Source: Buxus sempervirens
Lineage: Eukaryota; Streptophyta; Magnoliopsida; Buxales; Buxaceae
Direction of reading: 5' to 3'
DNA: 64,000 nt
Assembly: GCA_947561395.2 (NCBI GenBank)
Contig: OX387192.1
Span: 3,968,001-4,032,000, forward strand
The notes beneath the pieces were generated by a model. It was given only the letters and a program-made list of their open reading frames with translations, had not been told where the DNA came from and ran no database searches. Below, piece after piece: positions 13,201-27,200 of this stretch. Position 1 is the stretch's first letter; the number at the start of each line of letters is the position of its first letter. Made by a program: the position numbers and the translations under genes.

Positions 13201-16200
13201 GGAGGGCAGTATCCATAGCAGGGCCAGGGAGACTATCCATTATATTATCTTCAGCAACCTAGGCCAGCAGATTCATCTGATAGCAATAGTTATGGTACTT
13301 CATAAGGATATACTGGACCGCACATGCAGACATTTAATACATATAGGTTCTTTCCAGTGAACCCTTATCCATATGGTTATCATACAATACCGGGTGAAGT
13401 AGTAGGCTAGTAGCCCCTCTATATGGGTATGTTGGTTATCCTATGCCTCCTCCTCCACCACCTCCAGAGCCAGAGCATAGCTACTATCCTGATTTTCCTC
13501 TAGTTGGTATCATAAGACACATGACGTAAGAGGAGTGCGAGTATCACGTTAGGTTATACTAGAGAGCATGCAGAGATCGGATGAAATGGAAGCGTTTCTG
13601 CCATTTTATTGGCGAGAAAGAAGGGTTTGAGCCTCACGTGCATTTCAGTACTGAGTTAGCATCATCATTCATCTATTTAGTTCATCACCAGACTCACCTT
13701 ACTACCATTGTATGTTTTTGTATTATTGTTTCATTTGAATTTTGAATGCTACAAGCCTACAAGCTATTTTGCTTTACAATTTACATGTTATGTTTGAGAA
13801 CATAACTTTCATTTCATTTTATATGATTTATCAACATATCTATTTTGCAATTGTATAACCTTTTGAAGTGTATGAGTAATAATTATTATTAAATTCCAAT
13901 GATCTTGATGTATTTCTAAATTTTATATATGCATTTTCTATATTATATACATATTTTCATGTTATTCATTTTAAAAAGAAAAATAAAAAAGTGGAACAGT
14001 GAGGTGAAAGCCTTGACAAGATTGGGAATCTTGTTTTCCGAATATGGAGGTAGAAGCCTTGACAAGACCCGTTTCAGATCACATACCGTTGCTGTTCAGA
14101 TGTGAAGACTTCAGGAAGAGGGCTGCCCCATTCTGTTTTGAGAATATGTGGCTCAAAGACCCGAAGTTCGTCAAGAAGGTGGAGTTGTGGTCAGAAGAGA
14201 TGAAGGTTGAAGGGAAACCCAGTTATGTCCTTAGTCAGAAGCTTAGGTTGCTGAAAGCCAGAATAAAGAAGTGGAATAGTGAGGAATTCGGGAAGATTGA
14301 AGATCACTTGTCGAATACTTTAAATAAAATCAAGGAGATTGATGACAAAGCAGAAGATGAGCAACTCAGTTCGAGGGAGTGGGTTAGGAGGGAGAATCTG
14401 AGATCTGAATTTAGGAAATGGTCCTACTTGGAAGACGTAAGTTGGTGCCAAAAGTCGAGAGCTCTTTGGTTAAAAGCAGGGGATAAGAATACTAAGTTCT
14501 TGGAGGCGTGAGCGACGGAGCATCTAAGGCGTCTATCAGAGCATCTAAGGCGTCTAACAGAGTTGTCGCGACGAAGCGTCTGAGGCGTGAGCAACGGCTA
14601 GGTGGTGTGATGGAGCGTCACTAAGCGAGGGAGAGGGTTCAGGGGAAGGACTGCTGTTAGATGACAGACTGTTGCTAGGGTTCGTCGTACGTCCTCCTTT
14701 GCTGCAGAAATGGAGCCATCTGACGAGGCTGAGGTCAACGACGATGGATGGTTGACTATTGAGCGAAGGAAGCAAGGTAATGGAGTTGAGACGGAGAAGA
14801 GAGTCAACTTGAGGCAGATGTACAAAGATTTGTTCGACGCAGGGTACAGCTCGCATGAGATTGAGAGGTCCTCCAGGATGCTTTTCATTTGCAAAAAGGG
14901 CTCAACAAGGATGACGTTGATGGGAGAAGGCGAGAAACAGAGGTACCTGGTGAATCAGAGGGGGACCCTGGGTTTACAGGGGCGGATATAGGAGACGAGG
15001 TAGGAGGTTCCATGTCTCTGGCGATTGCAAACGCCAAATCAAGACAATTTGCCAAAGAAGTTCGGATTGCCTCCAAATTGGTACTGTTTGAAGTTACGAA
15101 TTTGTCAAATAGAAAAGCGATTCGTATTTCAGAAAGGAACTGATGGTTTTCAGAATCAGCAATGTTTGGTGTTGATGCAATTCGCTAGCTATGTGCGACG
15201 GTTTGAGTATTACGTCAGTTTGAGGAGATTGGACCTTTAGGCTCATTCAGGGAGGGATCCCTTGCGATAATATTAGAGATGCGCTCCAATCATTGGGGCA
15301 AATTCCTGCAGATGTCGGTCCTATATCGAAGTAGAAGAAATGCACTGTTAGTTTTGCCTAAAGAGAACGCCATGTCGGGGTGGGAGTATGTTCTATGGGG
15401 GTGTGGTATCCTCAGCAGGCATAAGCAGCAATGTTGTGTGACGGAATGTGTGGAGGAGTGGTTCAATGCCAATCGATCCAGACTTTTGTCTTGTGGGCAT
15501 GAGTTCCTCCTTCGGTCTCGGTGGCTCGGGATGCAGGTGATGTTGGTAGACTATGGAAATACCCACTGCTATGCACTTCTTCTGGTTCGGTGGTGAATTG
15601 GGAGAAGATTCTTATCTCAGTTGGCATGGGATTGGGGAAGGCAATAAGATTTATACCATTGTCTCAATTTCAGGCCATCTTATGTCTGGATGGAGATGAG
15701 GAGGCCAAAGAGTTTTTGGCAATGAGCCAAAAAAGGATTGAGAACGTTACCATACATTTTCATCATTGGGGATCAGAGGTGACTTTTGATGGGGTATCAA
15801 GGACCAAAGGTGGGTCGTGGGTAAGAGTGATGGGTATACCTATTCATCTATGGGCAAAGGAAACTTTGGAGGCTATTGGGGATGCTTGTGGGGGTTGGGT
15901 TCAGGCAGGGTCTTTTTGCTCCTCAGGGGGCTTTGCTGGAGGTTTCTCTATTAGTTGAAGGAAGAGGTGCACAGAAGGATCCCTCGGGTGGTTGACTTAT
16001 GGGAGGGGGCATCCAAATACGAAATTAGTATTTACGTTATTGGAGAAAGGAATATTGGTAAAATGGAGGAAGGTGTGGTGAGGGATATGTCACGAAGCTT
16101 AGGGGGCAGAGGTGCTGCAAGCTTCAGGGATGTAGTGGCAGGAGAAAGAGAGAGGTTGAAGATGAACAGGGAAGGTTATGCTGATTGGGCCGATTCAAAT

Positions 16201-19200
16201 AGAGGAGCAGCCAAACACCCCTATAAAGATTCAGTAAGGGGTGTCGGGTCTCAAAGTGGGCTTAGGTCCAGATCAAATGGGAATGAGCCGATCGGTACTG
16301 TTAATGACAGGGACTTCTGGGGCTAGAAATACGATATCAGGCCAAGTGGGCCCAAACAAAAAGAGGATGGAGGGATTGGGATTGTTAGCGCTGATGATTG
16401 GAGGGGACGAATGTCCGATGGTATGCCAAACATCTCTCTGGTTCGCAACGAAGAACGCAAGGTCGATGAAGATCGTGCCAAAGGGGTTCTTGGTCGGCAA
16501 CAAGGAGCAAACGAGGGTGAGGATCAACGCGATTCCAGTCGTCACAGTGATGGGTCTGACGAATCGATGGGAAATCAAGGGCGCAAGGACTGTGGCGAGG
16601 CCGTCGAGGGGTGGAAGAAGATGGATGAGCAGGAAGGTTATCAGGGGGCGAACGAGTCATGGAAGGAGCAGATTACGAAGTGGGTTGAATCAGTGATGGG
16701 GCGTTATACACAAAGGCTCAATCTTTCTGGTAGCAAAGGAAAGTGTAAGAAGCAAGGGTCGTGTTCTTCATAGTCTCCTAGTAGCAAAGGAAAAGGTAAG
16801 AAACAAGTGTTATCTTCTTTTTCTCCTTTGTCTACGAAAGAGAAGAGCGTGTTACTGTGTTGGGGAGAAGATTCTCAGATCATTTCGAGAGGGAGGTGAC
16901 GGAGAAGAGGAAGGTTGATGCTGACGAACAGTTGCAACTCAGATGTTATTCCAGAAGACACAAATCAGGAGTAAACGCAAATCTTTCGTCGAATTTGGGG
17001 TTAGTCAGCCAAAGGGAAGCAGAATCTAGTCGAGAGGCTGAGAGCAGAGGGGGTGTTTCGAGGGTCCTTGTTCCTGATGATTCATGTTTGCACCATCGTC
17101 CACTTCCAGCACTCAATCATCACCAAATAGGACCCATTTTTAGGGACCCCATTCTCCTGTCTATTCTCAAAATGGCTTAAATCCAGGTATGGTTTCTGAG
17201 GGTGGCCTTCAATTTAATGATTTTCTATTATCTCGACTACCTGATGCAGCAGTCTCCAAAAACCATGACTGCTTTTGCAATGCTGACGGGTCCCTATCAG
17301 GGGGCGAGAAAGATGTTATTCCGGGAAAGCCCATCAATGAAGGAGATGGGGTGAGCAAGGAGGGGGAGGAAGCTCAACAAACTACAGAGGTGTGGGACTG
17401 TGTCTATGATTTTTCGGATAAGGTCATTGATGAGGTGGTTAATGTTAGGGGTGTTAGGCCGGAAATTTTGATGGTGGTAGAAGAATTTAGAGTAGAGTAT
17501 GAGAAGGGCTCCATGGGTGGTCCATGAATATTTTATTTTGGAATATTAGGGGATTGGGGAGAAGGGAAAAGAAGTTGGCAATTAAGGAGATGAGTAGAAA
17601 ATGGAAACCGGAGGTGGTTGTAATTGTAGAAGCTAAAATGGAGGCAGTGGATCTTAGAGTGATTAGAAGCGTATGGGGGATTGGTGATATTGAGTGGATT
17701 TTATTACCGCCCGTGGGTAGGTCTGGAGGGATTTTGCTCATGTGGGATTCCACTCAGTTGCATCTATTAGCTAGTCAGGTGGGTTCTTATTCCATCTCGG
17801 TGGACTTCGAATCCAAGTCTGATAATTTTCAATGGACTTTGGTAGCAATGTATGGGTCGTGCCGGGCAAGGGGTAGAGAGAGGTTTTGGCAAGAGTTGAA
17901 TTGGCAGGTTCAAAGGAACTTGCCGGCGTGGGTAGCGGTAGGGGACTTTAATGCATATAGATATACTCATGAGTCTAATAAGATTACATCCAGAGTCTTC
18001 AGGAGTATGAGGGATTTCTCCGCTTGGATTCAGCAGTGTCAGTTAATTGACTATCCATTATTAGGTGGGCAATTTACTTGGTCTAACCTTCAAGTTCCTC
18101 CATTATGTTCCAGATTAGATAAAGGGTTAGCTACCTGTCCTTGGGATGGTCATTTTATGTCGGTTGCTCAGATGTTATTGCCCAGAATTGTGTTGAATCA
18201 CTGTCCAATGTTATTGACTAATGAAATGGGACTTGGTGGTCCAGCCCCATTTCATTTTGAAAACATGTGGCTTGAACACCCTTTGTTTTCTAATTTGGTG
18301 GATGAGTGGTGGAGTGAGGGTAGTAGCAGGGGTGGGGGTTGGGCTGATTTCTCCTTCATGAGGCGTTTAAAACAGGTTAAATGCAGTATTAAGGTTTGGA
18401 ATATGGAGAGTTTTGGGCATGTGGAAGTAAAGAAAAAGGAGGCGATGGATAAGTTAGAGGTGTTGGATGCAAAGGAAGCAAGTGGGAAGTGGGATTTGCA
18501 TTATAGGGCAAGGAGGCTAGAGGTTAAAGATAGCTTAGCAAGAATCCTTAAGAATGAAGAAATTCATTGGAGGCAAAAATCAAGAATAAAATGGTTCAAG
18601 GAGGGTGATGGGAATACGGCGTTTTTTCATAAGGTGGCCAATGGGAGGAGTAGGAATATAATATCTCGATTGGAGGTCGAAGGTAGTATGGTGGAGGATA
18701 TGGGGGCAATCAGTGATTCTTTATGTCAATTTTATGCCAATCTTTTCAAGTCGGAGCAATCGCACTGCTTTAAATTGAAAGAGAGGGGCCAAGAGAAATT
18801 GAGTGGTTAACAGATAGAATGGTTAGAAAGGGAGTTTGTGATGGAAGAGGTCAAGGAGGCTGTGTGGGAGATGGAAGGTGATAAGGCTCCTGGTCCTGAT
18901 GGTTTTACCATTGAATTTTTCAAGAGAAATTGGGACATCATTAAGGATGATCTAATGTGGGTGTTCACAGAGTTTTTTTCAATTGGGGTCATTCATAAGG
19001 TGACTAATGCCACGTTCTTAATCCTTATTCCCAAGAGACCAAGAGTGGTAGGAATTAGGGATTTTCGGCCCATTAGCCTCACAACCAGTTTGTATAAGAT
19101 CGTAGCCAAGGTCCTCTCATTAAGGTTGAAAGCTGTATTGTCAAAGATCATATCTGTCAATCAAAGTGCTTTTTGTGGAAGACAGGTAGATTATAGGTTG

Positions 19201-22200
19201 TTCATTAATTGCCAATGATTGTGTGAAAGGTAGAAAGCGATTTGGGGAGCCTGGAATTGTACGTAAGTTGGATATTGAAAAAGCATATGATTTTGTTGAA
19301 TGGAATTTTATTGATTCGGTGCTTCAGTGGAAAGGTTTTGGTCTGAGATGGAGGTGGATTTGGGAATGCTTAGAAAAGGTCTATTTCTCTATTCTTGTTA
19401 ACGGGGTAGTAAAAGGCTTCTTTCCGTCATCATGGGGTATTCGTCAAGGTGACCCATTATCCCCTTTTTTGTTCACTTTAGTGGCTAAAGCTTTGCACAG
19501 TTTCTTCACTTGTGGAGTGGAAACCGATCTTATGCAAGGTTTTTGTGTGGGTAGAAGTGGTTGTAATGTTTCTCATTTGAAATTTGCGGATGATACTCTT
19601 GTGTTCTTAGAGGCATCCACAGATCAGTTTGTTTGGTTGAAGAGTATTCTTCACACATTCCATATGGTCTCAGGTTTAAGAGTAAACTGGGGGAAGAGCT
19701 CATTAGTTGGTGTGAACATCAGCGAGGAGGAGGTGGGGGGATTTATTAGGCTTTATTAGGAGTTTAGGGTGTCAAGTGGCTGAATGGCCTATGTCATATC
19801 TTGGGATGCCTCTTGGTGCGTCCCCTCGCAATGTCAGCTTTTGGGAGCCGGTCATAAAGCGAGTGGAGAGGAGATTGGCTTTATGGAAAAAGAATTATTT
19901 GACTTTGGGGGGTCGCATCACTTTAATCAAGGTGGTTTTAGCTAATATTCCGGTTTACTTTATGTCTTTGTTTCGGATGCCGAGGCGTGTTGTGGCCATC
20001 GTTGAGAAGGCTCAAAGGGACTTTCTATGGGAGGGAGGGGTTCTACGAAGATACATCTTGTGGGGTAGGACAAGGTTTGTTTGGGTAGGGAAGAGGGTGG
20101 CCTAGGTTTGGGGAGGGTGGCTTTCCGGAATTCCTCTCTTCTTGCTAAATGGTTGTGGCGTTTCAACATTGAAAAAGAAAGTCTTTGGCATAAGGTTATT
20201 GTTAGCAAATATGGAGTTTATGATAATGGGCGAACAATAAATATGAGGGCTCATCCAACAAGAAACTGCCCATGGAAAGCTATTATGAGAATGGCGTCGT
20301 CTTTTTACCCTCATGTCAGGATGGCCATTCGGTCAAGAGGTTCTGTTCAGTTTTGGCATGATCAGTGGTGGGGCAATTTTATTTTGTCGAGTCATTTCCC
20401 ACGTTTATTTTCATTAGCCATTCTTCCTTATGCTTTTGTGCCTGATATTCTTTCCTCGTCGGTGTCGGGTCTTTCTTGGAACTTGGTATTTAGAAGAGAT
20501 CTTCGGCCAGTAGAAATGCATGATTTGGCTTCTCTTCTAGATAAGTTAAAGGATGTTTCCATTGATCCATATAGTGATGATGTGCCAATTTGGTCTCCCT
20601 CTCCTTCTAGTTCCTATTCTTGTAAATCCTTCAAAGTGCTCAATCAGAGTACGTCTCCTCATCCAGTATCTTTTCCAATTTCTCAATTGTGGAAGCCTAA
20701 GGTTCCCCCCAAAATCAAGGCCTTTTTGTGGACTACTATCCTCTATAAGATAAATACGATTGATCATCTCCAAAGAAGATGGAAGATGTGTGCTTTATCT
20801 TCTCATGTGTGCATTATGTGTATGGAAGGAGGGGAGAGTGTTGACCATCTTTTCCTTCAGTGTTATGTGGCATATAGTATATGGATGGGGCTCTTCCAAA
20901 TGGTAGGAATCTCTTGGGTATTGCCAGACACCCTAGCAACGTTGTTTCACCAATGGAGGGTCAAGGGATTGGGGAAGAGGGGTGACATTATCTATAGTCT
21001 TCTTTTTCATGCAGTGGTATGGCATATTTGGATAGAGCGTAATAGGAGGATTTTTTAGGAATCTAGGAGGTCAGTCGAGCATTTGAGTGAGTCCATTCAT
21101 ATGGCTGTAGCATCATGGGTGACAATGTTACCGGAGTTTCGTGTCATTCAGATCGCAGACATTGTCAGACAATGGCATTAGTAGTGTTTTTCGTCTCTTG
21201 TTGAGTCGGGTGGAGGGGTTACAGGAGTCATTATTGGTTTACGAGAGGAGTGAGTTGGTTATTTGATGTTGAATCTCTTATTCAACATCGTTTCCGAAGT
21301 CCGTATTTTTTGAGGGACGGGTCAGTCTCAAGGAGGTCAGGATTGTTCTTGTGGTTATGTTATTTAGGGAGTGGTTTAGGGCAAGTGCTGTGTTCATACG
21401 GTCATGATGCGGGTTGTGCATATTTTGATCCGCTATACTTTTTCTTCACTATATATATATATACAATCATACTATCATTATTCATAAAAAAAAAAGAATA
21501 CTAAGTTCTTTCATAGAGTGGCTAAGGCAAGGGGTCGGGTTAACTCTTTAAACAAGGTGGAGATTGAGGGGCAGATTTTTTAAGGCGAGGAAAACATTAA
21601 AAAGAATGTTTCAGACTTCTATGCCAATTAGTTTAGAGAAGAAGAACAGCGCAGGCCACTTCTTGATGGGTTGGGGTTTGAGACAATATCTCCCGAGGAA
21701 AGAGACAGCATGGAAAAGCCCTTCTCGGAGGAGAAAATTAAAGGGGTGGTAGACCAACTAAATGGAGAAAAGGCGCTAGGCCCGGATGGATTCTCATTAG
21801 CCTTCTTCAAATCATGTTGGCATATTATAAAAGAAGACCTGAAGGCAACTATGGAAGAATTCTACAAGAATGGCAGTTTTGAGAAAAGTATTAACGCAAC
21901 CTTCATTTTGTTAATTCCTAAGGAGGAGGGTTCAATCAAGGTGCAAGATTTCAGACCGATTAGTCTAGTTGGAAGTGTATACAAGATACTAATTAAACTC
22001 CTTGCCAATAGATTAAAGTGGGTGCTCAGTCCACTGATTTCACAAGCTCAAGGTGCATTTGTGAGTGGGAGACAATTGTAAGATGGTATTCTTGTTGCAA
22101 GTGAATGTATCGACTCATGCAAAAGGAGAAAGATGAACATGATAATGTGCAAATTAGACCTTCAAAAAGCTTATGATAACGTAAATTGGGAATTTTGATT

Positions 22201-24136
22201 ATACTTACTAAGGCGAATGGGATTTGGGGAACGATGGAGGAGATGGATACAGTTTTGTATATCAACAGTGCGCATTTCAATGTTGATTAACGGTTCAGCA
22301 GCAGGTTTTTTTAACTCCCACAAAGGCCTTCGACAGGGAGACCCCCTATCACCTCTACTATTCACATTGGTAATAGTCTTTTAGTAGAATGATGGCTAAA
22401 GCGGCAGAGTTGGGCAGATTGTAAGGAGTGACTTATGGCGGAAATATTTCTATAAATCATCTTCTTTTTGCAGATGACATATTGACTTTCTGTGAACCCA
22501 CAGTTCAGCAAATTATGTGGCTAAAAGGTATCCTATATTGTCTACAAGCATGTTCAAGACTGAAGGTTAGCTTGGGTAAGAGCAAAATGTTCAGTATTGG
22601 AGAGGTGGAAAATTTATCTCAGCTAAGTGGTCTCATGGACTACAAAATTAATTCGTTTCCCACAATATATCTTGGAATACCCCTAGGTGCAGGGTTCAAG
22701 AAGGCTTCAGTTTGGAATCCAACTGTGGAAAGAATGGAGAAGAGACTTTCATGGAAGGGTTGTGTCCTATCAAAAGGGGGGAAATTAACTTAATTTCAAG
22801 TGTGTTAGCGAGCTTGCCTACGTTTTACATGCCTATCTTGAAAATCCCAATCTCCATTGCTAAAAGATTAGAACAAATCCAAAGGAAGTTCCTTTGAGAA
22901 GGTCCGGAAGAAGAAGCCAAGTTTCACTTGGTAATGTGGAAATCTGTTTGCAAAAGGAAAGAGGAGGGGGGTCTTAGACTGAGGCCACTACAGTTGCTCA
23001 ACAAAGCTTTAATGCAGAAGTGGATTTGGAGATATAGTATTGAAAAGGAGAATCTTTGGAGGAAGGTCATTCACTTGAAGTATGGCTCATCATTTGGGGA
23101 TTGGTTCCCAAGGCAATCAAAAGACACTTGCGAGGTAAGTTTGTGGAAACCAATTGCAAAAATGAGCACTTCATTTGTGAAAGAATGCAGATTTTTAGTT
23201 GGTGAGGGTTCTAAAGTTCGGTTTTGGTCGGACATTTGGTGTAGAAACCGGAGTTTAAAGGATAAGTTTCCCACTCTTTTTAATACATGTAGGGATAAAG
23301 AAGCTACCGTCAAGGACTATTTGGTTAGCACTGGGACTGACAAGGTGTGGAACATTACTCTAAGGAGAAATCTCTTAGACTGGGAGGTTTGTAATTGTGA
23401 AGATTTACTGAAGAGATCTACAGTACTAAGCTTAATCAAGCGAAAGACGTGTTTGTGGATAAAAGGAGAAAAGGGTAGATTCTCTATTAAAACAGCGTTT
23501 GAAGCTTTGAATTCTACTGGTCTTAGGTTTATGGAAAGCAAGCTGATTTGGGTTAAGACTGTGCCAAGTAAAGTGGCTTTCTTCATATGGGTTGCATCGT
23601 TGGACAAGGTTCTAATAATAAATCACTTGAAAAGTAGGGGATGGCAGCTACCAAACCATTGTATAATGTGTAAACTTGACGAAGAATCGGTGGAGCACCG
23701 CTTAGTCCATTGCAAGGTTGCAAGCAATCTGTGGAATAGAGTTCTTGGCAGATTTGATCTGACATGGGTTCAGGCAGAAAAATTTGACAAGGTTTTGCAG
23801 ACATGGGAGAAGAAGTTTGGGAAGTCGAGGAAGGTCTTGGTGTCGAACTTGATCCGAGCGGCAATTTCTTGGGTGATTTGGAATGAAAGGAACTACATAA
23901 TTTTCAGAAACCTTGAAAAGAATGTGGAATTCTTGGAGAAGAAAGTCCTGATACTGATCTATAATTGGTTAGAATCAGAAAAGTGGATAGCCAATGTGTC
24001 CTTGGAAGAGTTTCTAATATGTGATAAGTTCCCAGATTAGTGAGGAAGGGGTGTGCTTTGTTTCCAATCTTCCTGTTCTTAGTCTTAGGTACACAGATTG
24101 TGTACCTATTCAAAATTGTTTTTTCTTTCTGCTTTC

Positions 24137-24214
<78 letters not shown>

Positions 24215-27200
24215 TATATCATCTGGATTACTGATCAAAAAAAAATAAAAAAAATCTGGTGAAATTTCGGCCGCACGCAACAAGCCCAGCAGCATCGAAA
24301 CATATAACCTTGGTTAGTAACCACCAAAGTACCAATAAGGGTGGTAAGTCTTGTCAACTCATGTTCGTGTGGATAAAGGACAGAAAATCATCAAATCATC
24401 TGTATATTCACTTTGCAGTTATGATATATCTTTATGTCATTTCATCTTCATGAACTAACATTACTTGAGTTTTTTTTTTTTTTTTGATGAATAATGAAAG
24501 TGTGAGAGATATATTATATGGATGTATAAATATGGAGTATAGAGTATGGAGAATACACACGTAAAATCAAAAGATCATTCTACAAAAACCTGACAACCCT
24601 CCCATTTGCCCAAAAAAACAGCACCCCTATCAGCCCACTATACAAGTCATCCCCCAAAAAACACCATCCCAAAGCTCCTAACAACAAAGCTGAACAAGCC
24701 ATTCAACTTTAGACCACCACCGTAGCACCCTTCCGCTCTCCTCCTCTCCTAGCTCATATCAAGTATCCTCCCTCTTGCCAGGCCATCCTCCACACAAAGA
24801 GACAAAAAACACCACTTCTTCCACTCCTTCACAATCTCTGTAGGCCATAACTCCAGAAATTCCGGAAGGACCGAAGCCCACGATGCTACAGCAATCATCG
24901 TAGCATCAAAAACCCAATCCACTGATAGCCTGATATCCCTGAAGATCCTGTTATTACACTCCAACCAAATGAACCAGACAACTGCATGGAACATCATATC
25001 ATATAACAACTTGCCCCTCCTACCCAAGCCCATGATTCTCCACTGATTAAAACATGCCACAAAAGTATCAGGTAGCACCCAAGAAACATCGATCAAGTCA
25101 AAAACCGTCTCCAGATAATGCCGGTAAAACGACAGTGCAGGAAAAGATGATCAATACTCTCTCCTTGTTCCATACACATGTGGGGATAAAGCGCACCCTT
25201 TCCATCTTCTTTGGATTAGATCCGCCGTGTTTATCCTGTATAAGATGGCAGTCTATAAGAAAGCCTTAATCTTAAGAGGGATCTTAGGCTTCCAAAGCTG
25301 ACTAACCGGGAAGGAGATACTAGGATGTGATGAGCCAATTGAAACCGACTTGAAGAAAGATTTATAGGAGAATAAGCTATTGGATGAAAGGGACCAAGAT
25401 ACTTTGTCAGAACCTAGAGGATCGAGAGTAATATCCTTTAACCCATCAATGAGCACAGAGATCTCTTCCACCTCAAGGGGGCGAAGATTTCTCTTAAAAG
25501 GAACGTTCCAAGAGGAACCAGAGAAAGACCACTGCAAAGTATCAGCCACAGTAGCATTAGGGAGAAGAGCAATGGAGAATAAACGAGGAAACTGGGTGTA
25601 TAACTTCTGATTTCCCCACCAAAGATCATGCCAAAAACGAATAGATGATCCCGAGCCAATGCTCAATCTAACATGCGGGTAGAAGCATAAAGCAAGTTTC
25701 ATAATGGCCTTCCACGAGTAGTTTCCTGAAGATCGTGCCCTTAAATTTATAAACCATCCATTATCATCACTTCCATATTTGCTTGTGATCACTTGGCGCC
25801 ATAAACTCTCTTTATCCGTGTTGAAACACCACAACCATTTAGCTAGAAGAGAGGAGTTTCGATGGGCTATCATATCCACCCCAATCCCTCCCATCTCCTT
25901 ATCGACACAAACCTTATCCCACCTAACTAAATGGTTCTTCCTTTTCCCCCCACCTTCCCAAAGAAAGTCCCTTTGGGCGTTATCAATTATGTCCACAACT
26001 CTTCTAGGCATCCTAAACAAGGACATGAAATAAACTGGAAGATTTGCAAGCACCACCTTGATTAGGATTATCCTACCCCCAAATACAAATAGTTCCTTTT
26101 CCACAACGCCAGCCCATTCTCCACTCTTTCAATGACTGGCTCCTAAAAACTGACATTCCGAGGGGACGCCCCAAGAGGAAGACCTAGATACGACATCGGC
26201 CAAACACCCACCTGACACCCTAATATACGACTAATAGCAAGGGTCTCATTCTCCTCGATATTCAATCCCACGATGGAACTCTTCTCCCAATTGACTTTAA
26301 GGCCCGATACCATATGGAAGGTGTGTAAAATACTTTTCAACCACATCATTTGGTCCCTACAAGCTTCCAAAAATACCAATGTATCATCTGCAAACTGTAA
26401 TTGGGATATGATTACCTCATCTCTTCCAACCTTGAAACCTTTAATCAAGCCACGACTCCTACCATACATGAGAAAGCTATGCAACGCCTCAGCAACCAAA
26501 ATAAACAAGAAGGGGGATAGCGGATCCCCCTGCCGAATACCCCTAGAAGAGGGAAAAAACCCTCTTACCTCTCCATTTACCAAAATGGAGAAATGAACAT
26601 TTCTCAAACACTCCGAATCCACATCCTCCACCTTTCCCCAAACCCTTTCCACTTCAACACAGAGTCAATAAAAGCCCACTCCACTTTATCATAAGCTTTT
26701 TCAATATCCAATTTGCACACTATCCCTGGCTCCCGATCCCTCTTCCTACTTTCCACACACTCATTTACAATTAAAGCACAATCCATGATTTGGCGACCCT
26801 CCACAAAGGCACTCTAATTTGAAGAGAATCATTTTTTTTTATCGGTAATGAAAAATTATATTAAAAAGAAGCTGAAATCAGAATACATTGCTATACACCA
26901 AAGGTGTACATAACCCTCATCCCCTCCCCAACCTCTACAAGTCATTGAAATCCTCACACATTAATACATCATGACTGTTAACACAAATTTTCGTGTCTAA
27001 AACAGAAGACAAGAAAAATGTAACAAATAACAATTTATATTAGAATGAACAAAATGGGTACAATCTTTGTGATTCTCCTCTGATTTGATCTCCTTGATGG
27101 GGTTTTGATCCAAGGGCTACACGAGCTTGATCTTGAATGAACTTAAATATTCAACTTGAGGGCAGCGAGAGCTTGATCTCAAATTGGATTTCAATCTTTG

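Larger units (their letters stand above)
14502..21493 (+). mobile_element. LINE-B, near full-length L1-type plant LINE nested in LINE-A
   Basis: 6,992 bp with a 5' leader containing two 22-bp repeats (GCATCTAAGGCGTCT), ORF1 from 14710, ORF2 from 17524, a 3' UTR and a poly(A) of about 11 A, flanked by a 17-bp target duplication. Two-ORF plant L1 structure: ORF1 RNA-binding protein, ORF2 AP-endonuclease, reverse transcriptase and C-terminal zinc finger. ORF2 has one in-frame stop and three frameshifts; ORF1 has several. It is inactive but only moderately decayed. LINE-C is a related copy of the same family (shared SQLWKPK and [13 protein letters not shown] segments). Confidence 0.93.

Noticed and set aside
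13983..14006. LINE-A target-site duplication with the A-rich tail at 24238-24259
   Set aside because: Both flanks are A-rich (AAAAATAAAAAA), so a duplication cannot be told from the poly(A) and the internal copy at the 5' end.
23317..23864. Minus-strand frames over LINE-A
   Set aside because: Complement of the open 370-residue ORF2 tail; no independent support.
24140..24212. Repeat arrays as CRISPR-like structures
   Set aside because: Plain (TA)n, (AT)n and (GA)n microsatellites with no spacers; the genome is a plant.
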